From: Aurelia coerulea
Lineage: Eukaryota > Cnidaria > Scyphozoa > Semaeostomeae > Ulmaridae
DNA: 64,000 bases
Assembly: GCA_039566865.1 (NCBI GenBank)
Contig: CM076957.1
Span: forward strand, 8,689,896-8,753,895
Direction of reading: 5' to 3'
The translations under genes and the position numbers were made by a program. Shown in pieces: positions 1 through 11,502 of this stretch (positions are counted from its first letter, which is position 1; the number at the start of each line of letters is the position of its first letter). Under the pieces are notes generated by a model. It was given only the letters and a program-made list of their open reading frames with translations. It was not told where the DNA came from and made no database searches.

Positions 1-490
1 ATAAAACTACGGTCATTCTGCTGTGATCCACCATCGTTGCGACTTGCAAGTCAGTGAACGAATTTGATAATAACAGTCAAATAAAAATGTTTGCAGTATG
101 TTTACTCCAATTTATTGGTTACAAGACAGCAACTGCGGTAATAGGAAACCCATTTTCACATTTTAGACAGAAAACAACGTGGCAAGACGAATATAAGTGC
201 GAAAATTTAAGCAATTCAAGGCTTCGTTGAATTTGAATTATGGCTGAATTCTCAGTAGGCCCACATTACCCCACCTGGTAAAAAAAATAAAAATAAAAAG
301 AACAATCACGTCACTAACTTCGAAATAAACGTTATTTCATTTGTAAAAGACCAAACTCTCACCCCATGGTCATTAAATTGACCAGAAAAGCAAAACAACA
401 GCGGCAGGAGAAAGTTTTCCTGGGCTTTGAAATTCTTGCACAATAGGCATTTCAGTAAATTTATTCTATAAAACGAGTGGAGATACATCT
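1..490 (-). repeat. Truncated copy of a G-rich-ended dispersed repeat
   Basis: Read on the minus strand, this stretch matches two pieces further on: 1-245 corresponds to 49936-49987 plus 53497-53700, and 246-490 to about 49690-49935. The copy at 49.5-53.7 kb is interrupted by a Penelope-like element; this one is not, so it shows the uninterrupted site. A TAATGTGG-type motif followed by GGCCTACTGAG lies at about 262-285. No protein is evident. The copy runs off the window on the left and abuts a LINE fragment on the right, with a short local duplication of GATACATCTAA near 485. Confidence 0.75.
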
Positions 491-530
491 AAGAGATACA
501 TCTAAGAAGACTTGAAATCAAAATGAAGAC

Positions 531-783
531 TTGAAATTGAAAATACGGGATAATGAGCTTGAAGTAGTCAAAAAGACAAAATATCTCGGTTTGCAAATTG
601 ACTGCTCTTTGGATTGGAAAGAACAGATCAAGGCAGTATCTGCCAAGGTCTCCAGGGCAGTTGGATTTCGAAGACATGCCAAGTCTTTTCTTCCGAAAGA
701 AACTTTGCAAACTCTCTATACAGGTATTGTGGAGCCCTATTTTCGATACTGCTGTTCTGTCTGGGGCTGTGCTGGTTTAACTG
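531..783 (+). pseudogene. LINE reverse transcriptase C-terminal fragment
   Basis: A short frame of about 84 residues reads as the region just after the RT palm of a CR1/L2-type LINE, with the blocks KYLGLQID, SRAVGF, FLPKETL and VEPYFRYCCSVWG. It is closely similar to the same section of the LINE at 40.9-43.3 kb (KYLGVQVD, SRSLGFL, VEPHFRYCCSVWG). It lacks the endonuclease, the catalytic motifs and the 3' end, so it is a dead fragment. Confidence 0.8.
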
Positions 784-1007
784 AAATGGGTCGTTAGGGT
801 CGTAGGGTCCCGTTAAAAGAACATCCCTATTTCCTTTACTTCATTAAAGGGTCTGTTTCATCCAGCATTCCTTGCACGTGCCGTCTGTTGATGTTCCTTT
901 GTTGTCCGCCATTTTCATGGGCCATTTTTTGTAAACCATGCTACTTACTTTTAATGAATTCATTTTCTGAAAATCTTTTCAAACGGTGCTGGTTGCATTG
1001 CTAAGCT

Positions 1008-1191
1008 AAGACCGTCAGGGACGTAGGAAGCATCTCAAACTTGGAGGGGCACGACACTTCGAGGGCACTTTTTCCATTAAGCTAAAGGGGCATTTCCTGA
1101 AAACAAAAAGGGCACTTCTTTGTTTATTTCAAAATCTTGGGGGGGCTCGTGCCCCCAGTGCCCCCCCGGTTCCTACGTCTCTGAAGACCGT
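1008..1191. mobile_element. 168-bp hAT-type MITE with 8-bp target duplication
   Basis: The element itself is 1016-1183. Its ends are inverted repeats, CAGGGACGTAGGAA on the left and TTCCTACGTCTCTG on the right. It is flanked by the 8-bp direct repeat AAGACCGT (1008-1015 and 1184-1191), the duplication length made by hAT transposases. It has no coding capacity and contains C- and G-rich runs. A second copy lies at 56243-56409 with its own 8-bp duplication. Confidence 0.88.
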
Positions 1192-3448
1192 TCCACCGAA
1201 ATGCAGTGAGTCATGTCGATCATTGGCTGCAGCCACTAAAGAGGCATCTGAGCAATACATTTAGAAAGTTAATCACTTGCGGCACCAAGTCCACCACTGG
1301 TTGGCCGCAGTTCACGGAAGTACTAGAAATGAAATTCTAGTAACGTGGGTTTCTTGTTCCATTTGTGGTGTGCACAAAATTGCATGTTTACATATAGAAC
1401 GATTTGAATGTTTCCACTGGCACCAGTAATGTATGGGAGTAGGAAAACAGCTGCCAATTGTTGCTTTTCCCTTCAGTTAATGAGGAAGAATATAAGAATT
1501 CGCTACGTATCCAGGAATAAAAAATGGTAGCCAATCCCTAGCCAATTCCTGCGACACGATACATTTCCTGCAGAGTCCTAGACAGCTAAATAGAAAACAG
1601 GCCTAAAAGCTTTTTGACGTACTTTTGAATATCTCAGTAAAGTATTATTCAATAAAACAGCAAAGTTTGACTATTGTGATTTGATACTGCTGAAAAGACT
1701 GCGGGGTCGATTTCGTAATCTTGTTTGGATGTGTTATTTTGGCGGCCATGCAGCACTACCAGAAATAGGAATCTAGTACTGCGAAAGAATTTACTATTGT
1801 TGGACTTATGGGTACAAAAAGAGTTTTACGTCATGTCGAGTCACAAACCACAATAGGACTGCTTTCTGCAGTACTGGATGAACGATGTCTGGTACCGTGG
1901 AGTACATAAAGGCCTCATTCAATACTGCTCATTCAACAAGGATTAAAACGAAGGAGGGTCAGATGGTGATATATTGGCTCTAGAGTGCTCTGCCGCTCTT
2001 CCTTCTGTTTGTTTTCTTGGTCAATTCAATTTGTTTCTAGTTTTGAAATATCTATATATACAAGGCATGAAGCCGTTTATCCAATTAGCTTTCTTCTTTT
2101 GTCAACCATTGTCAATTTAACACTACTCCATTGTAAGATAACAATAAATCATTGAATTTGGACAATCAATCTTTTCGATGTATAACCGGGAAATCAATCC
2201 TTTCATGTCCCAGGGGGGTACTCTGGGACAGAGGTGCTTGATGCAAAAATTAAAATCCTGCCCATTTTGAAGTCTTCTTCCGCCCATACAATTTCGATTG
2301 GAGCACTTCTTCCTATGCATTCCTAATGAGATGATTCTTACGTCCCTGAATGCAGTCGACATTCTTTGATACTAACAAAATATACAGCAACCCCCCCCCC
2401 CCCCCCCCTCTAAACATTCAGATTCTAGCAACAATATTTGCGGGCCTATGGAAACTCGGCAACCTTCACCGGAGGCAAAAAAGTTTAGCAGGAATGGGAG
2501 GCAGATCTTGACGGGGACGACAAGTCTTTAGTAGATGACCCCCAAATAAACATTATCCCATTGGATGTATGACAGGGTTAGCGAAGCAAAGAGATGTCAA
2601 ATAAGAAACTTGCCTACTTTCTTCTCTCTCTCTTAAAGTCAACTTTCCTTTTCGAAATTTGGCTTGGTATCCTCGAAGGTTCTTCAGCTTGGTACTCCAT
2701 GCAAAATTCCGCATGTAATGGGATTCATTCGCCCTAACCATTAGTTGATATGGTCACGTGGCAGGAACATCTCAATCGCAAATGAATACATTCAATAAAT
2801 TTTCCGCCACGTGACCAGATATAGACAATAATTTTTCCTACCTGACCAAGGCTACAAATATTTTTTCTAATCGACGGCTTTCAAACAGCGATTCTCTGCA
2901 GCTAATTCCATTCATAATCCCAGCGTGGGAAAATTCCAATGATTAATTACCCATCAGTAGCATCTTATGTTTGTTTGAATTAGTTTCATTCGCGGTTTGA
3001 TTCATGGCCTCCCGATAAAGATCTCCTGTAGAAAATTGCACTTATAGCTATATTCCTTTTTATGAAAGTTTTTTGTAGAATCTTAGGAAAAACGGGTTAT
3101 TTTTCTTCAGAAAGTATTCCAACCCAAAAACAGTGAAATGCTGGCTGATGGACTCGGGGCCCTAAAATAAAAGTCAAAATTCACCTGGCCCAAGTTTCAT
3201 ACCCCAAGTTTCGTGGAATTCTACTGTTTTCCAACAAAGAGAAGAGATATCAGTACAAATGAATCGTAATAAAGTGCCAAAATCCCAAACCTTTCTCTTA
3301 GAAACAGTGTTTGTACAGGACAGATTTCTTTAGGGCTCAGTGATACTCCTTTAAAGGGGGTTACCTTCAAAACTTTCCATGATTAGGGGTTTTTTCATCA
3401 ACTAGGAAGTCAGAGAAAAGGGTATCCTATGGAATGGTATGGCCGGCC
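1192..3448. other. No gene recognised; simple tracts and a short hairpin
   Basis: No coding region or known element end is recognisable here. A poly-C run occupies about 2391-2409. A short inverted repeat containing CACGTG (TGGTCACGTGGC near 2750 and GCCACGTGACCA near 2805) could form a hairpin or mark the ends of a tiny element. The short open frames are not supported by any motif. Confidence 0.5.
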
Positions 3449-4149
3449 AGAAACTCCAGGGCCTTTTTTAACATTAAAACTGGGGGGGGCAATTGCCCCC
3501 CGATCCCTAGACTTTGCCCCCCCCAGTGTCGAAATTTTTGACCCCAGAAAATTATCCCTTACTTAAAGTAAGTGATTTTCAGAAAGTAAGCTATTGCCAC
3601 CACCACTGCGTAGGCAACCTGCAAAAGCCATGTGTAAGTGAATGGAATACGATAACAGGACTGTTTACCACCAGAGACAGGATGCTTCAGCCAAAATCAA
3701 AGATGTTTCTTCAAAAACGTTACTCATGCATAGGATAAATGTCACAAAACTCTCAAAGTTTCCTTTTCACTAATGGCAAGCATGATATTGGGAGAGCCAT
3801 TCTAAGCCAAAGTAAGGGTATGGCCCTGAAAATTTGTCTGGGGGCTTTGCCCCCAGACCCCCTCATTTCACCTAGCTTAAAATTTCTGGCCACGCCGCTG
3901 CTCACAAGAATTCGCAATGAGTTTTGTAAATCAAATATGTCAAATATCAAACGAGTCTTACACAACAATCTTGACAAAGTATTCTTGTCCTATTGTAGTT
4001 TGATTTTAGCTAGCCCGTTTGATATATATTTGGATTCGTAAATTTCCTATTTTTTAGCCTGCTTTTCTAGCCAATCAGTCTAATTTTATTCCCTTTTTAG
4101 GATTTGCCTCCCCCACTTAAAACCCCTTAAAAAAGGCTCTGAGAAACTC
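3449..4149. mobile_element. Non-autonomous hAT-type element with 8-bp target duplication
   Basis: The element spans 3457-4141 (685 bp). Left end CAGGGCCTTTTTTAA and right end TTAAAAAAGGCTCTG are imperfect inverted repeats. The flanking direct repeat AGAAACTC lies at 3449-3456 and 4142-4149. Removing the element restores the LINE reading frame that continues at 4150 (…AGQKLHALARIS), so the insertion site is coding DNA of an older LINE fragment. Nested at about 3740-3912 is part of a second repeat, ending GGCCACGCCGCTG, that is related to the 124-bp tandem units at 44.1-44.75 kb. Confidence 0.85.
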
Positions 4150-4707
4150 CATGCACTTGCCCGTATATCCTGCTACATGGACACTGACAAATTGCAGCAG
4201 CTAATGAGACCATTTGTGTTATCGCACTTTAGCTACTGTCCACTTGTTTGGATGTTTTATGACAGAACTTTAAACCATAGAATACATCATGTTCACGAGA
4301 GGGCACTGCGCATTGCGTACAAGGATCACGGAAGTGATTTTGGTTCTCTCCTGGAACAGAGCAATTCGGTGCCCATCCATGTAAGAACCCTACAGTTGCC
4401 TATGACGGAAATTTTTAAAACAAAGTCTGATCTAAATCCACCTTTCATGAAAGATATTTTTATGGAGAGAGGTATTAGCTGCAACCTAAGGCATGGCAAT
4501 GACGCTCAAATTCCAAAGGTGCGAACCACGTCCTTTGGAGTTGAGACCATAGCCTACCTTGGAAATAAACTTTGGCAGTTTTTACCGCACGAAATAAAAC
4601 GATCAAGCACCCTTCCTATTTCCAAAAAACGAATTAGATGTTGGCAAGGCGAAAAATGCAACTGTAGGCTCTGCAAAACAAACATTCCAAGAGTTGGGTT
4701 TCTAACA
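4142..4707 (+). pseudogene. LINE ORF2 C-terminal fragment
   Basis: An open frame of about 190 residues reads as the region downstream of the RT domain in CR1/L2-type LINEs: KLHALARIS, FSYCPLVWMF, HERALRIAYKDH, EIFKTKSDLNPPFM, and a cysteine-rich end (KCNCRLCKTNIP). It is 5'-truncated, with no endonuclease or YADD motif. Its first codons overlap the right copy of the hAT target duplication. It ends at a TGA, followed by an AT-rich 3' UTR that runs into the tail of an opposite-strand LINE. Confidence 0.85.
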
Positions 4708-4896
4708 TGATCAACATTTCTTGGGCCTTGTTTGTTTGTAAATTTATTTTGATTCGATTAACTACTATAGCTAACAATATATACACATATATACATATAT
4801 ACAAAGTTAACTAATCAAAATCGAATATAACTATAGGAAGTAAATTAAATTTGTTTTTGTTTTATAAATCATAAAATGAAATTGCACTAACAGGCA
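4708..4896. repeat. Converging LINE 3' UTRs with TA-rich tract
   Basis: This gene-free interval lies between two LINE fragments pointing at each other. It holds an alternating TA/CA tract at about 4769-4802 flanked by short inverted repeats (GATTCGATTAACTA and GTTAACTAATC). It is probably the two AT-rich 3' tails back to back. Confidence 0.5.
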
Positions 4897-7744
4897 CTAA
4901 TTTGTAACACTAGGCAGGCAATGACAAGCACTGCATTTACAGGAGGGTCCGTCCCATCGTTTTATCAGATTTTTAAAAGTTTTCAAGTTTTCTGCTGCTT
5001 TCAGCTCGTTTGGTAGGCCATTCCAAATCTGTGGCCCAATAGACATCAGACTGTTGGACCCAAATGTTGTTTGATTAGGCCTAACATGGGCTAAGTTATT
5101 TGGATTTCTTAATGAATAATTTGATGACCGTAATTTAAAAACGTTTTGCATGAACTGTGGGTTCATCTGTTTCACTGTTTTGAATATTTCTATGCACAGG
5201 ACTCTTTGGCGAGCAATGAGCATTGTGCATTTATCTGACTTCGAAAGCAAATCGTTATACGAACTGGTATGATCATTATAGAGAAATCTTAGAGCGCGTT
5301 CTTGTAACTTTTCAATTTTCTGTAATGATTTGGAAGATGAAAAATACCAGACCAAGGGACAGTAATCAAAATTAGAATATACAAAGCTCTGAACAAGAAT
5401 CGTTTTTTCTTTACAGCCAATGAACGACTTTAATCTTTTAAGAACATTTAATTGTGCTGCAGCTTTTTTGCAAAGATTCGAAATATGTGGGTCGAAATCA
5501 AGTTTATAATCCAGCGTAACGCCTAAAAGTTTCACAGTCTCCTAAGATTTGATTATTTTGCCGTTAATGTTAATTTGTTCTCCACTAGTATTTGTCCGGT
5601 TTTTTCTGAGCAATATAGCATGGAATTTTTCAGGGTTAGCAATCATTTCATTTTGTTCCAACCAGGACAAGGCAACTCCTGTTTCTTTTTCTAAAATATT
5701 TACAAGATCGGGCATGCTTTTAGAAAAATAAGTGAGTGTATTATCATCAGCGTAATTATAAAGCGTTGCCTGTTTTATAAAGTAAAATAAGTCATTGATG
5801 TAAAAGTTGAAAAGGATTGGTCCCAGCACAGAGCCTTGGGGTACACCAGATATAACCTCTTGAAAAGAACTATACGTATTATTTATCCTAACACATTGTT
5901 TTCGTCTTTTGAGGTAAGAATAGGTAAGGACTAGTGCATCTTCGTCAAATCCATATGCATGTAATTTGGCAATAAGTAAGTCATGCGGAATACAGTCGAA
6001 GGCTTTTGAAAGATCCATTAGGATTGCTCCTACGAGATAGTCGTTGTCGAGGTTAGCCCTCCAATCTTCTATGAGACGTATCAAGACGTGTTGAGTTCCA
6101 TATGTTCGTCTGTATGCCGCAATAAAGATAGAAAGCGTGCTATCTAAATGTCCAATCAGTTGATGTTTTAGAACTTTTTCATATATCTTTGAAAAGGTAT
6201 TGAGAACACTAACTGGGCGAAAATTCCTTTCTACTGTGCGATTTGGTTCCCCCTTATCCAAAGGGCAGACCGCTGCCTTTTTTGCATCGTTTGGGAAACT
6301 AGAATTTCGAATGCTACTGTTTATTGCCGTGGTTAAAGTGTTTGTAAGCTCGTTAGCTGCGAGAGATACTAACTTCGGGGGTATTTGGTCTTCACCAGTA
6401 GATTTTCTGCCATCCAATGATTTCAATAGTTTTGCAACTACTTGATTGTCTATCTCATGAAAGGTGAAAGTGTCTAACACTTGCTCTGGGTTTTGAATAA
6501 CAGCTAGGACACTAGGGTGGTTTTTATACTTATCAAGAATCAAGCGAACAACTTGGCGGTCGTCAGAAATTCCAGTATCTTTAGCAAGGCTGATGGGCTT
6601 CTTACCGCTGGATTTTTCTACTATATTTACATAGTGATCATTGAAAATCTCTGTCAATTCCTGGTCATCAGTTATAACGGTATCATTTTTCACAAGAGAA
6701 ATATCGCTACTTGTAAGTCCTCCTTTATTTGAAAGAAATGGTTTAACAAGATCCCAGAATTCTTTATTAGACATAGTTCCATGTTTAGTTGCTTCTTTAA
6801 AGTGGTTTTTCATTGCCTTCTTTCTTATGGAGACACATTTATTTCGTTGCTTTTTGAAATTAGTTCTATTTTCTGTGGTAGGATTTTTATTTAGTCTTTT
6901 TTTGAGCCTCGATCTTGTATAAATTGCTTTCTGTAATTGCTGATTCATAAAAGGAGCAGTATTTCCCCTCTGAATTTTAGTTTTTAAAGGAGCATGTTTA
7001 TCTACCAATTTTCGGAAAGCAGATGAAAGATTCCTATAAGACAAATCTGCATCATTTGAATCTACTTTAAAGTCAGTATTCTTTACATCTTGAAGAAACT
7101 TTACAGGGTCAAATTTTTTATAGGAACGATATTTAATCATCTTAGGTTTGAGACGGGGTATGTGTGTTTTCATTAAAGTTGAGACAAGACCATGAAAGTC
7201 GCTTAGACCAGTTTCAAAAACAGTAGTATTTTGAAAACATCTTAGTTTATTCGTGAGCATGACGTCAATCGACGAACTATGACCTTTTGTGAAACATGTC
7301 TTAGCCTTTACTAAATTTGATAGTCCAAACACGTCAATGAAGGAATTTAACTTATTATATCCGGGATGCTGAATATCATGAGTGTCAATATTTATATCGC
7401 CCATAATCATAACATTATCGTATTTGTCCAAGGCCAAGTTTAATGAAGAAGACAGTTCTCTGAAAAATAGATCTAAGTTGGCAGCATCTGGAGGTCGGTA
7501 AATGCTAAAAATAGCCCATCTCTTTTTGCAAACCATCAAATCAGAACAGATGATCTCGATCGAAGGACTCTCAAATTTAGAAACTCTATTGCAGACAACC
7601 CCTTTCCTAATAAATTGCATCAAACCCCCACCAAATTCATTCCTATCACGACGAATCGGTCTTTGATAGTTATTTATAAGAAAGGTCTCAGTTTTGAAAT
7701 CTGAAATTAGTTTAGTTTCTTCTATTACCAAAATATCTATTTTG
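4897..7744 (-). pseudogene. 5'-truncated LINE ORF2 (endonuclease, RT, C-terminal domain) with one nonsense codon
   Basis: About 940 codons on the minus strand encode a non-LTR retrotransposon polyprotein. Order: C-terminal two thirds of an apurinic-like endonuclease (IDILVIEETKL, MGDINIDTHD, SIDVMLTN, LSDFHGLV), a linker, then RT (NFRPVSVLNTFSKIYEK, MDLSKAFDCIPHDLL, SGVPQGSVLGP, YADD at about 5742-5753), then the post-RT region (DYCPLVWYF, a cysteine-rich tail). One in-frame TAG (5542-5544) separates the last ~214 codons (LLGVTLDYKL…); otherwise the frame is open. The endonuclease start is missing: the match stops at about 7744 where unrelated GC-rich DNA begins, the usual 5' truncation. Clade (CR1/L2-like) is inferred from motifs only. 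Confidence 0.9.
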
Positions 7745-8128
7745 CAAGGATGGGGGCGGTGCGCTGCTTCCCGGTGGGATAGGGGATGTGCTGTGCGGGA
7801 TGTGAGGTCCCCTTCACGATGCAGGCACTGGGCGGCGGTTGAACTGGGGAATTGCTCACTAGCGGCGACCGCAGCTTAGGATATGCGTGTGGGGGTTCCA
7901 TCGCGCGGTGTGTCCGCCGTCTCTTTGGGAGGTGGGCGTCGCTCCGTACCTCGTAGGGAAGGCATGCTTTTATCTTGTATATAATCCACTAAATGTTTTT
8001 ATTGATTAGCTTTAGGAATTAATTTGTAAATTTTGTAAATTTTTGTAAAGTAGGCCTGTAATTTAGCTATTCTTTTTATTTTACTTAGCCTACATTAAAT
8101 AAATTATTGATGATGATGATGATGATGA
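7745..8128 (+). mobile_element. 3' tail of a second LINE ending in (TGA)n
   Basis: A locally GC-rich block (7745-7970) passes into AT-rich DNA and ends in TTGATGATGATGATGATGATGA at about 8105-8128. A 3' UTR ending in a short simple repeat instead of poly(A) is typical of CR1/L2-type LINEs. No protein can be assigned. It abuts the truncated 5' end of the minus-strand LINE head-on, so one probably inserted beside or into the other. Confidence 0.4.
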
Positions 8129-8164
8129 CGAGCGTGATGTACCTTTTACTGTTGAATTGCACCC

Positions 8165-8320
8165 ACCGGGAGTGTGCAGTACAGTTGGGGATGTTCAGTA
8201 CAGTGGGAGGTATGTTTGAGTACAGTTGGGCAATTCAGTATAGTTGGGAGGCATCCAGAGCTCAGTGGGGGATACCATGATGTGTGTGGTGAGGCAACAT
8301 CAGTATAGTAGGGGGATATT
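8165..8320. repeat. Degenerate minisatellite (about 25-30 bp unit)
   Basis: The phrase CAGTACAGTTGGG and close variants recur about six times at 25-30-bp spacing. The units have diverged (CAGTACAGTGGGAGG, AGTATAGTTGGGAGG). No coding potential. Confidence 0.6.
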
Positions 8321-8333
8321 CAAAACAGAGAGG

Positions 8334-8563
8334 GGGGTAGCCAGGGTAGCTACCAGGGGGCCTGGGGGGCCTCTGTAGGCCAGCAAGAAATAAGGTGTGT
8401 ATTTTTGTTGTTGCAGTTTTCTTTCAGGAACATTTTCAGGCCGGCGGGCCCACTGAGATTCAAAAAAATCTAAAAGCAGTGTCTTACCAGTGCATAGGAG
8501 GGCGTGGCCCAAGGATAAAACGGCGTGGTGCCTAGCCTCTCTCTTGGCGGCCCTGGGGGTAAA
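8334..8563. mobile_element. Probable hAT-type MITE
   Basis: The stretch 8342-8555 starts CAGGGTAGCTACCAGG and ends GGCGGCCCTG, in the style of hAT ends. The flanking octamers GGGGTAGC and GGGGTAAA agree at six of eight positions, so the target duplication is only tentative. No open frame with known motifs. Confidence 0.4.
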
Positions 8564-8942
8564 CACTCATGTTGTCACATGCTCCCTTGCGCAACTATGA
8601 ACAGCAGCTTTGTAGAATATAGAATGAACCTATGACGAAACTTTGGTCACATAAAGTGATAACAGACAACAACGTCAAGAAGCAACAAATTCTTTCCCAA
8701 CCAATCACTCGGTACGACAGCGGGCCAGGTCGGCGCCGCAGGCGCCGATTGGCAAGCCTAGTTAGAAAATAAGACCATTAAAATAAATGTCAAGCTTTTC
8801 AAAATAAAGTGGTACTAGACTGGTACCGCTAGTACTGCTGGCAGCCGCCACTGACTCAAAGTCCCATACTAATTTCCCTTTCATATTCTCAAATACTTTT
8901 CCTTTCTCCCACTTCTCTTTGTACCACACTATGTTTTCATCG
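8564..8942. other. No gene recognised
   Basis: This interval has no recognisable element. It contains a short GC palindrome (GGCGCCGCAGGCGCC at about 8731) and a CTTTTCC-rich stretch just before the (ATT)n tract. Confidence 0.4.
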
Positions 8943-9057
<115 letters not shown>

Positions 9058-9190
9058 GTTCAATCAGAAACAAAACAGTCAAAATCATACGGAGAAAGCA
9101 TAAGATGCACCCAAAAGAATACCAAAAAACGAGGACGTCGTTGCAAACTATGTCCACATATGGGACAAACAAATAAGTTAAAAAAGTTAT
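9058..9190 (+). repeat. Upstream duplicate of a Penelope-like element segment
   Basis: Bases 9058-9180 repeat 10976-11100 of the element downstream almost exactly (TTCAATCAGAAACAAAACAG…), including the codons for the cysteine-containing linker before the GIY-YIG domain. The first few words are then repeated again at 9195-9225. Penelope-like elements are known for partial tandem copies in front of the main body (pLTRs); this may be one, or a template-switch product. Confidence 0.75.
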
Positions 9191-9299
9191 TATTAGTTCA
9201 ATCAGAAACAAAACAGTCAATCAGTTCACTCCAAGTCAAAAGAACTACAACAAGGAAAAGTTTGTAAACGATATTCACAATTTTATTCGACGACTTAAA

Positions 9300-11489
9300 T
9301 TGGAGGAATACTTCTACGATAGGAATAACGAAGACAGCCAAGTACATCCCAAAAAAGACATCGAGAAGAGTACCGGATCGGATCGCTCGGATCGTTCAAG
9401 ACTTAACTGGACAATTAAGAACCCAAGCTGGTATCCTGCAAAGGTAAGAGAAGAGAGGTTGGAAAGCTTAACACAATTCATTGACAACCTGCTAAATGAT
9501 ATAAAACATCATCTTGAACTTAACAAAAATAACAACTGGAACAACCTAACGGACGGCCAAAGAAAAGCACTGAATGCACTGTCATCAGATGATTCTATAA
9601 TAATAAAGCCAGCTGACAAAGGCAACGGTATTGTCATCATGGACACAAATGATTACAATGAGGCGTGCTTAGAAACACTAAATAATAAGAACTACTATGA
9701 AGACGTTCCAGAAGATCCTAACCCTAACTACCGTAGAGAATTAGATGGAATAATCAGTGAGATGAGCAACCTTGCCTACATTGGAGAAACAGAGGAGACA
9801 AGACTTAGAGAAGGATCAAGAACACCCTGTTTTTATGGGTTATCTAAGATGCACAAGAGTTTCAGCAAATTTCCACCGTTGCGACCAATTTGTAGTGGTT
9901 ATCAATCATGCACAGCTAGATTATCTGAATGGGTTGATAGTTTTTTAAAGCCAGCAGCTATGAAGACAAAATCATACATCAGAGACACAACAGACTTTGT
10001 TATGCATATTGAAAGTTTGAACGATAAGGAGATCAATTTCAATAACGTATTTCTTGTAACGATGGACGTTGCTTCCACTATCCAAATATATCACACAAGG
10101 AAGGAATATCTGCTTGTGAAAAGGCTCTTGAACAACGGAAAGACAAGTCAATCCCCTCTTCGTACATATCAAAGCTGATTAATTTCATATTGACAAGCAA
10201 TACTATGCAATTTTTGAATAAATACTAATCATCAAATTAAAGGAACTGCGATGGGAACACCGATGGCAGTGAATTATGCTAATTTATTTATGTCAACTTT
10301 TGAAGACGAAATGATCGATGCGTACAAGAAAGAACATGGTCGTGTGCCACTTTCATGGGTCAGATACATAGACGACATATTTTTTCTCTGGAACGACAAT
10401 ATTGAAAGCTTAAACAATTTCCTAGCCTTTTGTAATTCCTATGCAGAAAACCATGGCTATCAATCAAACATTAAGTTCACCACGGAATATTCTAAAACAG
10501 AGGTAGCATTTCTGGATACAAAGATAAAGATCGTAGATGGAAAAATCATGACAGAACTGTACTGCAAACCAACTTCAACCCACTCTTATCTTCACAGACA
10601 GTCTGACCATCCCTTTCACACCATACGTTCAAATCCTCTGTCACAATTCATTCGCATAAGAAGAATCTGCTACCTGATACAGGACTATAGAAAACACGCA
10701 ATCAGGTTCATAAATTTTTATGTCAATCGTGGTTATTCTATATCTGGTTTAAATAAGGACAGAACATCACCCCTGAATGGACAAGTACAAAACAATAGCC
10801 CAAATAAAGATCGAATACCACTAGTAATTAACTGGCACAGGAAATTTAAAGGACTAGCTAAAGTACTCCATAGAAATTACGAGTTAATGATTCATGGAGA
10901 CCCAAATATGAGGAATATATTTTCAAATGCTCCCATGATCGCATATCGTCGGAACCCTAATATCCGCTCTAAGTTAGTTCAATCAGAAACAAAACAGTCA
11001 AAATCATACGGAGAAAGCATAAGATGCACCCAAAAGAATACCAAAAAACGAGGACGTCCTTGCAAACTATGTCCACATATGGGACAAACAAATAAGTTAA
11101 AAAATGAAATGTCAGGAAAAGTCTCAAACATTTCTGGAGGTACTTGTCAAAGCAAGAATGTAATTTACGCGGCAGAATGCAACAAACATAACACTCTTTA
11201 CGTCGGCTACACTTCTACACCAGTAAGCCAAAGATTTAACAAACATAGAAGTGATTCTAGGAATGATCCAACAGCAACGGAACTCGGAAGGCATTTCTTT
11301 AATAGCCAAGATTGCACATTCGATAAGAACTTAAAAGTGCATATTTTGCAGAAAGTGGAAGGAAACGAAGCAGACCTAGGTAACTTTGAGGACAAATGGA
11401 TTGCTAGATTGGACACAAAAGAACCCAATGGAATGAACAGCGCAATGGGTGAACTCGCAAAAACACACTATAAACTTTTCCCGAATTAA
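9300..11489 (+). pseudogene. Penelope-like retroelement: RT plus GIY-YIG endonuclease, frameshifted
   Basis: First frame (9300-10178): N-terminal region and RT motifs KPADKGNGIVIMD, FYGLSKMHK, PLRPICSGYQ, and the start of the DVAS block carrying the first catalytic aspartate. A frameshift follows directly, and a second one near 10220-10250. Second frame (10251-11489): MGTPMAVNYANLFM, RYIDDIFFLW (catalytic YIDD at about 10364-10375), FLDTKI, the THSYLH block, a cysteine motif (CKLC, C, C) and a GIY-YIG endonuclease (LYVGYTSTPVSQRFNKH near 11197-11256, with later E and N residues), ending in a TAA. Gene order RT then GIY-YIG is diagnostic of Penelope-like elements. At least two frameshifts make it inactive as it stands. 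Confidence 0.92.
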
Positions 11490-11502
11490 CAGCATCTTAT
11501 GT

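Noticed and set aside
3739..4041. Frame starting MSQNSQSF with a similar frame at 44184-43933 (minus)
   Set aside because: The shared text follows from shared repeat DNA. Both frames run through G/C-run element ends and have no domain.
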